Of a DNA stretch of 64,000 nt, positions 45,786 to 56,314 are shown piece after piece. The notes under the pieces are model-generated. The model had not been told where the DNA came from, did no database searches, and saw nothing but the letters and a program-made list of their open reading frames with translations. The position numbers and the translations under genes are program-made. Positions within the stretch are counted from its first letter, which is position 1; the number at the start of each line of letters is the position of its first letter. This DNA is from Bufo bufo (Eukaryota > Chordata > Amphibia > Anura > Bufonidae): assembly GCF_905171765.1 (NCBI RefSeq), contig NC_053397.1, positions 8,251,677-8,315,676 of the forward strand. The letters run 5' to 3'.

Positions 45786-48062
45786 TACGGATGTGTCCCT
45801 CTGTATGTCCGCCATGTGCCCCATGTGTCCCTCTATATGTGCGCCATGTGCCCCTCTGTATGTGCGCCATGTGCCCCTCTGTATGTCCGCCATGTGACCC
45901 TCTGTATGTCCCCCATGTCCCCCATGTGTCCCTCTATATGTGCCCCATGTGTCCCTCTGTATGTCCGCCATGTGCCCCTCTGTATGTCCGCCATGTGTCC
46001 CTCTGTATGTCCGCCATGTGTCCGTCTGTATGTCCGCCATGTGCCCCTCTGTATGTCCGCCATGTGTCCCTCTGTATGTCCCCCATGTGCCCCATGTGTC
46101 CCTCTGTATGTCCGCCATGTGTCCCTCTGTATGTCCGCCATGTGTCCCTCTGTATGTCCCCCATGTGTCCCTCTGTATGTCCGCCATGTGTCCCTCTGTA
46201 TGTCCCCCATGTGTCCCTCTGTATGTCCCCCATGTGTCCCTCTGTATGTCCCCCATGTGTCCCTCTGTATGTCCGCCATGTGTCCCTCTGTATGTCCGCC
46301 ATGTGTCCCTCTGTATGTCCGCCATGTGTCCCTCTGTATGTCCGCCATGTGTCCCTCTGTATGTCCGCCATGTGTCCCTCTGTATGTCCGCCATGTGTCC
46401 CTCTGTATGTCCGCCATGTGTCCCTCTGTATGTCCGCCATGTGTCCCTCTTTATGTCCCCCATGTGTCCCTCTGTATGTCCCCCATGTGCCCCATGTGTC
46501 CCTCTGTATGTCCGCCATGTGTCCCTCTGTATGTCCCCCATGTGTCCCTCTGTATGTCCCCCATGTGCCCCATGTGTCCCTCTGTATGTCCGCCATGTGT
46601 CCCTCTGTATGTCCCCCATGTGTCCCTCTGTATGTCCGACATGTGTCCCTCTGTATGTCCGCCATGTGTCCCTCTGTATGTGCCCCATGTGTCCCTCTGT
46701 ATGTCCGTCATGTGTCCCTCTGTATGTCCGCCATGTGTCCCTCTGTATGTCCGCCATGTGTCCCTCTGTATGTCCGCCATGTGTCCCTCTGTATGTCCCC
46801 CATGTGTCCCTCTGTAGGCCCCCCATGTGTCCCTCTGTATGTCCGCCATGTGTCCCTCTGTATGTCTGCCATGTGTCCCTCTGTATGTCCGCCATGTGTC
46901 CCTCTGTATGTCCGCCATGTGTCCCTCTGTATGTCCGCCATGTGTCCCTCTGTATGTCCGCCATGTGTCCCTCTGTATGTCCGCCATGTGTCCCTCTGTA
47001 TGTCCGCCATGTGTCCCTCTTTATGTCCCCCATGTGTCCCTCTGTATGTCCCCCATGTGCCCCATGTGTCCCTCTGTATGTCCGCCATGTGTCCCTCTGT
47101 ATGTCCCCCATGTGTCCCTCTGTATGTCCCCCATGTGCCCCATGTGTCCCTCTGTATGTCCGCCATGTGTCCCTCTGTATGTCCCCCATGTGTCCCTCTG
47201 TATGTCCGACATGTGTCCCTCTGTATGTCCGCCATGTGTCCCTCTGTATGTGCCCCATGTGTCCCTCTGTATGTCCGTCATGTGTCCCTCTGTATGTCCG
47301 CCATGTGTCCCTCTGTATGTCCGCCATGTGTCCCTCTGTATGTCCGCCATGTGTCCCTCTGTATGTCCCCCATGTGTCCCTCTGTAGGCCCCCCATGTGT
47401 CCCTCTGTATGTCCGCCATGTGTCCCTCTGTATGTCTGCCATGTGTCCCTCTGTATGTCTGCCATGTGTCCCTCTGTATGTCCGCCATGTGTCCCTCTGT
47501 ATGTCCGCCATGTGTCCCTCTGTATGTCTGCCATGTGTCCCTCTGTATGTCCCCCATGTGTCCCTCTGTATGTCCCCCATCTGTCCCTCTGTATGTACCC
47601 CATGTGTCCCTCTGTATGTCCGCCATGTGTCCCTCTGTATGTGCCCCATGTGTCCCTCTGTATGTCCCCCATGTGTCCCTCTGTAGGCCCCCCATGTGTC
47701 CCTCTGTATGTCCGCCATGTGTCCCTCTGTATGTCCGCCATGTGTCCCTCTGTATGTCCGTCATGTGTCCCTCTGTATGTCCGCCATGTGTCCCTCTGTA
47801 TGTCTGCCATGTGTCCCTGTGTATGTCTGCCATGTGTCCCTGTGTATGTGCCCCATGTGTCCCTCTGTATGTGCCCCATGTGTCCCTCTGTAGGCCCCCC
47901 ATGTGTCCCTCTGTATGTCCGCCATGTGTCCCTCTGTATGTGCCCCATGTGTCCCTCTGTAGGCCCCCCATGTGTCCCTCTGTATGTCCGCCATGTGTCC
48001 CTCTGTATGTCCGCCATGTGTCCCTCTGTATGTCCGCCATGTGTCCCTCTGTATGTATGCAT
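45786..48062. repeat. 23-bp minisatellite array with 570-bp higher-order copy
   Basis: About 99 copies of a 23-bp unit, CCCTCTGTATGTCCGCC plus ATGTGT. Variants are TGTCCCCC, TGTGCCCC, TGTCTGCC, and a rare TTTATG or GTAGGCC. The rare TTTATGTCCCCC unit at 46450 and 47020 and GTAGGCCCCCC at 46815 and 47385 are each 570 bp apart, so a block of about 0.6 kb has been duplicated in tandem. Several frames on both strands are open over the whole array; these are artefacts. Confidence 0.96.
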
Positions 48063-48065
48063 AAC

Positions 48066-48937
48066 AGAGGATCACACGTGATAGGCTTAGATACAGCGGC
48101 TGAGCAGAGAGTACCACTCGGGATGAGCGAATCAACTTCAAATGCTTCATCTGAAGTCGATTCTCATAAGCTATTAGAATGTATTGGCTCCAATGAGCCA
48201 GTTACTACTTTGTGTAATAACTTTGTGAATTTATTATTACTGTAAAAAACCTTGGAACCGAACCTGAGTTCGGTATCATGTTTTTTTGTACAGTAATTAA
48301 GCTCCGTACAGTATTACAACAAACTTTTATGCGGATCGACTTTGGATGAAGCCTCCGAAGTTGATTCGCTCATCCCTAAGTGCCGCACATGATAGGCTTA
48401 GATACATAGCTCAGAAGTCACTAACACACGATAGGATTAGATACGTGGGGCTCAGCAGACAGTATCATACATGATACTCTTAGAAACGTGGGGCTCAGAA
48501 GACAGTACCGCACATGATAGTCTTAGATACGTGGGGCTCAGCAGACAGTATCACACACGATAGGATTAGATACGTGGGGCTCAGCAGACAGTATCACACA
48601 CGATAGGATTAGATACGTGGGGCTCAGCAGACAGTATCATACATGATAGTCTTAGATACGTGGGGCTCAGCAGACAGTATCACACACGATAGGATTAGAT
48701 ACGTGGGGCTCAGCAGACAGTATCATACATGATAGTCTTAGATACGTGGGGCTCAGCAGACAGTATCACACACGATAGGATTAGATACGTGGGGCTCAGC
48801 AGACAGTATCACACATGATAGTCTTAGATACGTGGGGCTCAGCAGACAGTATCACACACGATAGGATTAGATACGTGGGGCTCAGCAGACAGTATCACAC
48901 ATGATAGTCTTAGATACGTGGGGCTCAGCCCTCTTGT
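48066..48937 (-). repeat. 41/43-bp minisatellite, third array
   Basis: About 15 copies with GATACGTGGGGCTCAGCAGA and CAGTATCACACACGATAGG blocks. Two unit variants alternate: ACACACGATAGGATTAG and ACATGATAGTCTTAG. The alternation means the current amplification unit is a dimer of about 86 bp. The first unit is split by a hAT MITE. The array ends in a run of about 20 C at 48942-48961. Confidence 0.93.
48118..48378. mobile_element. hAT-like MITE inside the 43-bp array
   Basis: Ends TCGGGATGAGCGAATC and the complementary GATTCGCTCATCCCTA enclose 261 bp. The flanks AGTACCAC (48110-48117) and AGTGCCGC (48379-48386) are an 8-bp duplication with two transitions. The intact minisatellite target AGTACCGC is seen in another unit at 48505. 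The interior has CTTCATCTGAAGTCGATTC. Confidence 0.78.
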
Positions 48938-49419
48938 ACTGTCCCCCCCCCCCCCCCCCCCTCTCGGACTTTCCTTCCATTCTCTCTATAGTAATGAATT
49001 AATCATATCGCTCGGCTCTTGACCTCCAGCCCTTCTCTTCCCATCAGAGCAGTCATCACTTCTGGGAATAATTCTGGGGGTCAGCTGCTTTGATCTGGGG
49101 GTGCCCTGCTGCTGTAATCCGGGGGCTCACTAACATTATAGACTTATATCTATAGCTGGACGCAGATTGTTAGGTAAGTGGGAGCGGTGGATGGAGAGGT
49201 ACTTACCTGGAAGTCATCTACAGAGCCGTGCACTCAGCTACATACATGGATACAAATAGATACACATAGAAATAGTATATACAGAGGTACTGTACACACT
49301 ACATACAGTATATACACGGATACATATATATACCCATGGATATAGTATGTACACATACAGAAATATACACAGATACTGTACACAGATAAATATATAATAC
49401 AGATTCAGTATACACACTA
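48938..49419. other. Poly-C run then single-copy DNA
   Basis: A C-run at 48942-48961 is followed by unremarkable DNA, then by AT- and CA-rich sequence leading into the next array. Confidence 0.4.
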
Positions 49420-50312
49420 ATGTACACAGACATACTGCACCTATATATACACACATACTGTAGATACAGCACACACACAGATGTATGGATACTAGATGCA
49501 CACCTACTGTACATATACAGTACACTCACATTCAGTATATACAGAGATACATATACAGTTATACACACACATGTACCGCACATATACACACATGTACCGC
49601 ACATATACACTCACATTCAGTATATACAGAGATACATATACAGTTATACACACACATGTACCGCACATATACACACACATGTACCGCACATATATACACA
49701 CACTTTTACTGCACATATACACACACATGTACCGCACATACACACACATGTACCGCACATATATACACACACATGTACTGCACATATATACACACACATG
49801 TACCGCACACATATACACACACATGTACCGCACATACACACACATGTACCGCACATATATACACACACATGTACTGCACATATACACACACATGTACCAC
49901 ACATACACACACATGGACTGCACACATATACACACACATGTACCGCACATATACACACACACATGTACTGCACATATACACACACATGTACCGCACATAC
50001 ACACACATGTACTGCACATATACACACACATGTACCACACATACACACACATGGACTGCACACATATACACACACATGTACCGCACATATACACACACAC
50101 ATGTACTGCACATATACACACACACTTTTACTGCACATATACACACACATGTACCGCACATACACACACATGTACCGCACATATATACACACACATGGAC
50201 TGCACATATATACACACACATGTACCGCACATATATACACACACATGGACTGCACATATACACACACACATGTACCGCACATACACACACATGTACTGCA
50301 CATATACACACA
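49420..50312. repeat. CA-rich minisatellite array
   Basis: Variable 20-24 bp units with CACATGTACCGCACATA and TACACACA. The length is variable because the CA tract in each unit changes. Variants are TACTGC and GGACTGC. A CACATGTACTGC / CACATGTACCAC / CACATGGACTGC group occurs at about 49870-49925 and again at about 50005-50060, suggesting a block duplication of about 136 bp. All frames are open on both strands; no gene. Confidence 0.93.
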
Positions 50313-50614
50313 AGCAGTGAAATGTCATGTCCACTCCGCAGTAATTAATTAGATCTCCGTTTGCCAGTCGATTGGATTTTCCAATTAATCCATATTTAAA
50401 ATCTGCTCAGTGTAAAAGCTAAAAATATCCCCTGTCCGGACGGAGCTTTGCGCACGTTACGGGGTCTTCTGAGGCGGAGGTCACAATTGGCCACAAAACA
50501 ACAATGTCGTCCATGTGGATCTCGGAGACTGTCCTGGAGCCCCCGGAGCTGATGTCAGACGTCATGTATGTATTAGTCGGGCGTCATGTGTATTATCAGG
50601 TCCTATGTTTATTA
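50313..50614. other. Single-copy DNA
   Basis: Contains CAGTAATTAATTAGATC and AATTAATCCATATTTAAA, AT-rich homeodomain-like cores. Nothing else is recognised. Confidence 0.35.
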
Positions 50615-51056
50615 GGCTACTTTCACACTAGCGTTAATATTTTCCGATATTGAGATCCGTCACAGGGGCTCAATACCGGAAAAAAACGCTTCCATTTTGT
50701 CCCCATTCATTGTCAGTGGGAACAAAAAGTAACTGAACAGAGCGGAGCGCTCCAAGATGCATTCCGTTCCGTTCCCATACCGGAGAGCAGCGTGCTGCGG
50801 TTTGCTTTCCGTCCTGGGATGTGAAGCAAAACGTCATGACACACAATGCAAGTCAATGGGGCGGATCAGTTTTCTCTGCCACAATAGAAAACGGATCCGT
50901 CATTCTATGGCGTTCATGACGGATCCGTCTTGGCAATGTTACAGATAATATAAACGGATCCGCTCATAACGGATGCAGATGGTTGTATTATCAGTAACGG
51001 AAGCGTTTTTGCTGAACCCTGCCGGATCTAGCAAAAACGCTAGTGTGAAAGTAGCC
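50615..51056. mobile_element. MITE 1 of a tandem trio, PIF/Harbinger-like
   Basis: Ends GGCTACTTTCACACTAGCG and CGCTAGTGTGAAAGTAGCC are perfect inverted repeats, with TTA at 50612-50614 and 51057-51059. Same subfamily as 19777-20231 but in the opposite internal orientation. Confidence 0.85.
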
Positions 51057-51059
51057 TTA

Positions 51060-51350
51060 AGCCTCTTTCACACGACTGTACGGCTTTTTCAGTGTTTTGC
51101 GGTCCATTTTTCACGGATCCGTTGTTCCGTTTTTTGTTTCCGTTGTGTTTTCGTTTCTGTTCCGTTTTTCCATATGGCATGTACAGTATATACAGTAATT
51201 ACATAGAAAACATTGGGCTGGGCATAACATTTTCAATAGATGGTTCTGCAAAAACGGAACGGATACGGAAGACATACGGATGCATTTCCTTATGTGTTCC
51301 GTTTTTTTGCGGAACCATTGAAAAAAAAAAACTGTCGTGTGAAAGAGGCC
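51060..51350. mobile_element. MITE 2 of the trio
   Basis: Starts AGCCTCTTTCACACGACTG directly after the TTA of element 1 and ends GTCGTGTGAAAGAGGCC before TTA at 51351-51353. The interior (GGCTTTTTCAGTGTTTTGCG, GGGCTGGGCATAACATTTTC) matches 13412-13904; this copy is shorter. Confidence 0.83.
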
Positions 51351-51353
51351 TTA

Positions 51354-51687
51354 GGGATCTTTCACATGACCGTGCCGTTTTTTGTGGTCCGCAAATTGCG
51401 GATCAGCAGAAAACAGATGCTGCCCGTGTGCCTTCCGCAATTTGCGAAACGGAACAGGAGGCCCATTATAGAAATGCCTATTCTTGTCCGTAAAATGGAC
51501 AAGAATAGGACATGCCTTATGATTTTTGCGGGGCCACGGAACTGAGCAATGGATGCGGACAGTACACAGAGTGCTGTCCGCATCTTTTGCGGACCCATTG
51601 AAATGAATGGTTCCGTATACAGACCGTATACCGAATCAAAATATGACCCATATTCAGAACACAAAAAACCTTTGTGTGCATGAGCCC
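51354..51687. mobile_element. MITE 3 of the trio
   Basis: Starts GGGATCTTTCACATGACCG and ends GTGCATGAGCCC before TTA at 51688-51690. It shares the TTA at 51351-51353 with element 2. The interior has GCAAATTGCGGATCAGCAG and CGGACCCATTGAAATGAATG, as in the 3744-4069 subfamily. Confidence 0.8.
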
Positions 51688-51690
51688 TTA

Positions 51691-51989
51691 GTCAGACATC
51701 ATATCTGACTACTTCTGTGGATACGCCATCCTTTATCGGAGCACGCCGTGCCGGATCCTGACACCACCCACTGTGAAGAATCGCTCCTTATCCTGGGCCA
51801 GCAGAGTATATCTCAGACAAACATGGCACCAAACACAGCGACGTTTCGACTCATCAGCAACATGATTTTATCTCCTTTTAATACAGATGCCAAATAAAGA
51901 AGATTAAGGTACTCGGATTGTTGCCGGATTTCGACCGTTTCAACTCTGCTGTGCGTGACAAAGACTTAGGTCTGAAATAAACACTATTG
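51691..51989. other. Penelope-like 3' fragment (probable)
   Basis: Contains, on the minus strand, a CTGATGAGTCGAAACGTCG stretch at 51839-51857 of hammerhead type and no coding frame. I read it as a solo remnant of a Penelope-like element end. Confidence 0.4.
51834..51863 (-). ncRNA. Hammerhead-like remnant without helix II
   Basis: A perfect CTGATGA core (51857-51851), only GTC in place of helix II, then GAAA, ACGT stem III and C. Stem I pairing (GCTGTG against ATGTTG) is poor. This is a derived or degraded Penelope-type hammerhead. Confidence 0.4.
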
Positions 51990-52176
51990 GCCCTTATTCA
52001 CACGTCAGTGATTCACGGGCACCACGCGGACCCCTTCACTCATCTGTGTTTTAGCGCAGTCCGTGGGTCCTAAGTTTTAACACAGAAGCATGCCCTATTT
52101 TTGGAAATCTTCATGGATGAATCACTGACCCTCTTATCACATATTTCATCACAGACATGGACATGTGAATAAGGCC
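51990..52176. mobile_element. Short PIF/Harbinger-like MITE
   Basis: Ends GCCCTTATTCACACGTCAGTG and the complementary ACATGTGAATAAGGCC enclose 187 bp (first given to 20 bases: GCCCTTATTCACACGTCAGT). The flanks are TTG (51987-51989) and TTA (52177-52179). It lies immediately upstream of the LINE fragment. Confidence 0.72.
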
Positions 52177-52205
52177 TTAGTCGGGTCCCATAATGTAGGG
52201 ACGTT

Positions 52206-55200
52206 CTGGGCTCCTGTGAACAAGGCAGACATAGCAGAGCTGGAGAGGGTTCAGAGGAGGGCAACTAAAGTAATAACTGGAATGGGGCAACTACAGGACC
52301 CTGAAAGATTATCAAAATTAGGGTTATTCACTTTAGAAAAAAGACGACTGAGGGGAGATCTAATAACTATGTATAAATATATCAGGGGTCAGTACAGAGA
52401 TCTCTCCCATCATCTATTTATCCCCAGGACTGTGACTGTGACGAGGGGACATCCTCTGCGTCTGGAGGAAAGAAGGTTTGTACACAAACATAGAAGAGGA
52501 GTCTTTATGGTAAGAGCAGTGAGAATATGGACTCTATACTGTAAGAGCAGTGAGACTATGGACTCTTTACTCTAAGAGCAGTGAGACTATGGACTCTTTA
52601 CTGTAAGAGCAGTGAGACTATGGACTCTGTACTGTAAGAGCAGTGAGACTATGGACTCTTTACTGTAAGAGCAGTGAGACTATGGACTCTTTACTGTAAG
52701 AGCAGTGAGACTATGGACTCTATACTGTAAGAGCAGTGAGACTATGGACTCTTTACTGTAAGAGCAGTGAGACTATGGACTCTTTACTGTAAGAGCAGTG
52801 AGACTGTGGACTCTTTACTGTAAGAGCAGTGAGACTGTGGACTCTATACTGTAAGAGCAGTGAGACTATGGACTCTATACTGTAAGAGCAGTGAGACTGT
52901 GGACTCTATACTGTAAGAGCAGTGAGACTATGGACTCTACTGTAAGAGCAGTGAGACTATGGACTCTTTACTGTAAGAGCAGTGAGACTATGGACTCTTT
53001 ACTGTAAGAGCAGTGAGACTATGGACTCTTTACTGTAAGAGCAGTGAGACTATGGACTCTATACTGTAAGAGCAGCGAGACTATGGACTCTTTACTGTAA
53101 GAGCAGTGAGACAATGGACTCTTTACTGAAAGAGCAGTGAGACTATGGACTCTTTACTGTAGGAGCAGTGAGACTATGGACTCTTTACTGTAAGAGCAGT
53201 GAGACTATGGACTCTGTACTGTAAGAGCAGTGAGACTATGGACTCTATACTGTAAGAGCAGTGAGACTATGGACTCTTTACTGTAAGAGCAGTGAGACTA
53301 TGGACTCTGTACTGTAAGAGCAGTGAGACTATGGACTCTTTACTGTAAGAGCAGTGAGACTATGGACTCTATACTGTCAGAGCAGTGAGACTATGGACTC
53401 TTTACTGTAAGAGCAGTGAGACTATGGACTCTTTACTGTAAGAGCAGTGAGACTATGGACTCTTTACTGGAAGAGCAGTGAGACTATGGACTCTTTACTG
53501 TAAGAGCAGTGAGACTATGGACTCTTTACTGTAAGAGCAGTGAGACTATGGACTCTTTACTGTAAGAGCAGTGAGACTATGGACTCTTTACTGGAAGAGC
53601 AGTGAGACTATGGACTCTATACTGTAAGAGCAGTGAGACTATGGACTCTTTACTGTAAGAGCAGTGAGACTATGGACTCTATACTGTAAGAGCAGTGAGA
53701 CTATGGACTCTTTACTGTAAGAGCAGTGAGACTATGGGCTCTTTACTGTAAGAGCAGTGAGACTATGGACTCTTTACTGTAAGAGCAGTGAGACTATGGA
53801 CTCTTTACTGTAAGAGCAGTGAGACTATGGACTCTTTACTGTAAGAGCAGTGAGACTATGGACTCTTTACTGTAAGAGCAGTGAGACTATGGACTCTTTA
53901 CTGTAAGAGCAGTGAGACTATGGACTCTATACTGTAAGAGCAGTGAGACTATGGACTCTATACTGTAAGAGCGGTGAGACTATGGACTCTTTACTGTATG
54001 AGCGGTGAGACTATGGACTCTTTACGGTAAGAGCAGTGAGACTATGGACTCTTTACTGTATGAGCGGTGAGACTATGGACTCTTTACGGTAAGAGCAGTG
54101 AGACTATGGACTCTTTACTGTATGAGCGGTGAGACTATGGACTCTTTACGGTAAGAGCAGTGAGACTATGGACTCTATACGGTAAGAGCAGTGAGACTAT
54201 GGGACTCTTTACTGTAAGAGCAGTGAGACTATGGACTCTTTACTGTAAGAGCAGTCTGACTATGGACTCTATACTGTAAGAGCAGTGAGACTATGGACTC
54301 TATACTGTAAGAGCAGTGAGACTATGGACTCTTTACTGTAAGAGCAGTGAGACTATGGACTCTTTACTGTAAGAGCAGTGAGACTATGGACTCTATACGG
54401 TAAGAGCAGTGAGACTATGGGCTCTTTACTGTAAGAGCAGTGAGACTATGGACTCTTTACGGTAAGAGCAGTGAGACTATGGACTCTTTACGGTAAGAGC
54501 AGTGAGACTATGGACTCTGTACTGTAAGAGCAGTGAGACTATGGACTCTTTACTGTAAGAGCAGTGAGACTATGGACTCTTTACTGTAAGAGCAGTGAGA
54601 CTATGGACTCTATACTGTAAGAGCAGTGAGACTATGGACTCTTTACTGTAAGAGCAGTGAGACTATGGACTCTACTGTAAGAGCAGTGAGACTATGGACT
54701 CTATACTGTAAGAGCAGTGAGACTATGGACTCTTTACTGTAAGAGCAGTGAGACTATGGACTCTATACTGTAAGAGCAGTGAGACTATGGACTCTTTACT
54801 GTAAGAGCAGTGAGACTATGGGCTCTTTACTGTAAGAGCAGTGAGACTATGGACTCTTTACTGTAAGAGCAGTGAGACTATGGACTCTTTACTGTAAGAG
54901 CAGTGAGACTATGGACTCTTTACTGTAAGAGCAGTGAGACTATGGACTCTTTACTGTAAGAGCAGTGAGACTATGGACTCTTTACTGTAAGAGCAGTGAG
55001 ACTATGGACTCTATACTGTAAGAGCAGTGAGACTATGGACTCTATACTGTAAGAGCGGTGAGACTATGGACTCTTTACTGTATGAGCGGTGAGACTATGG
55101 ACTCTTTACGGTAAGAGCGGTGAGACTATGGACTCTTTACTGTATGAGCGGTGAGACTATGGACTCTTTACGGTAAGAGCAGTGAGACTATGGACTCTTT

Positions 55201-56314
55201 ACTGTATGAGCGGTGAGACTATGGACTCTTTACGGTAAGAGCAGTGAGACTATGGACTCTTTACGGTAAGAGCAGTGAGACTATGGACTCTATACGGTAA
55301 GAGCAGTGAGACTATGGGACTCTTTACTGTAAGAGCAGTGAGACTATGGACTCTTTACTGTAAGAGCAGTCTGACTATGGACTCTATACTGTAAGAGCAG
55401 TGAGACTATGGACTCTATACTGTAAGAGCAGTGAGACTATGGACTCTTTACTGTAAGAGCAGTGAGACTATGGACTCTTTACTGTAAGAGCAGTGAGACT
55501 ATGGACTCTATACGGTAAGAGCAGTGAGACTATGGGCTCTTTACTGTAAGAGCAGTGAGACTATGGACTCTTTACGGTAAGAGCAGTGAGACTATGGACT
55601 CTTTACGGTAAGAGCAGTGAGACTATGGACTCTGTACTGTAAGAGCAGTGAGACTATGGACTCTTTACTGTAAGAGCAGTGAGACTATGGACTCTTTACT
55701 GTAAGAGCAGTGAGACTATGGACTCTATACTGTAAGAGCAGTGAGACTATGGACTCTTTACTGTAAGAGCAGTGAGACTATGGACTCTACTGTAAGAGCA
55801 GTGAGACTATGGACTCTATACTGTAAGAGCAGTGAGACTATGGACTCTTTACTGTAAGAGCAGTGAGACTATGGACTCTATACTGTAAGAGCAGTGGGAC
55901 TATGGACTCTGTACGGTAAGAGCAGTGAGACTATGGACTCTTTACTGTAAGAGCAGTGAGACTATGGACTCTGTACTGTAAGAGCAGTGAGACTATGGAC
56001 TCTTTACTGTAAGAGCAGTGAGACTATGGACTCTTTACTGTAAGAGCAATGAGACTATGGACTCTATACTGTAAGAGCGGTGAGACTATGGACTCTTTAC
56101 TGTAAGAGCGGTGAGACTATGGACTCTTTACTGTAAGAGCAGTGAGACTATGGACTCTCTACCTGAGGAGGTGGTGATGGTGAGTACAATAAAGGAATTC
56201 AGGAGGGGCCTGGATGTATTTCTGGAGTGTAATAATATTACAGGATATAGCTACTAGAGAGGGGTCGTTGATCCAGGGAGTTATTCTGATGCCTGATTTA
56301 CTATGTTACTATGT
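52206..56314 (+). pseudogene. CR1-like LINE 3' end, split by its own minisatellite
   Basis: 52206-52540 encodes the C-terminal end of a LINE reverse transcriptase: ADIAELERVQRRATKVI, then LGLFTLEKRRLRGDLITMYKY and TRGHPLRLEERRF, the signature tail of CR1-type proteins. The frame then runs into VRAVRIW and the 31-bp array. Beyond the array, 56159-56257 resumes with LPEEVVMVSTIKEFRRGL and ends at TAG 56255-56257. A short 3' UTR ends with ACTATGTTACTATGT near 56314, a simple tandem tail typical of CR1. The 5' part of the element is missing, as usual for LINE copies, and begins just after a MITE. The intact protein would reverse-transcribe LINE RNA at the nick; this copy cannot. Confidence 0.88.
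52510..56160 (+). repeat. 31-bp array amplified from LINE coding sequence
   Basis: About 117 copies of a 31-bp unit, GTAAGAGCAGTGAGACTATG plus GACTCTTTACT. The unit is the LINE codons for VRAVRLW and the next residues, so it arose by internal amplification. A 1,115-bp higher-order duplication is visible. The rare markers GGGACTCTTT (54201 and 55316), GCAGTCTGAC (54251 and 55366) and the short TCTACTG unit (54671 and 55786) each recur at that spacing. TGAGCGG / ACGGTAAG alternating variants mark the same blocks. Confidence 0.96.

Noticed and set aside
45639..48081. Very long open frames on both strands (up to about 807 codons), cysteine- or histidine-rich
   Set aside because: They follow the 23-bp array exactly, occur in several frames and both strands, and consist only of the repeat.
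49420..50352. Threonine/histidine- and cysteine/valine-rich open frames
   Set aside because: These are translations of CA-rich repeats; all frames are open.
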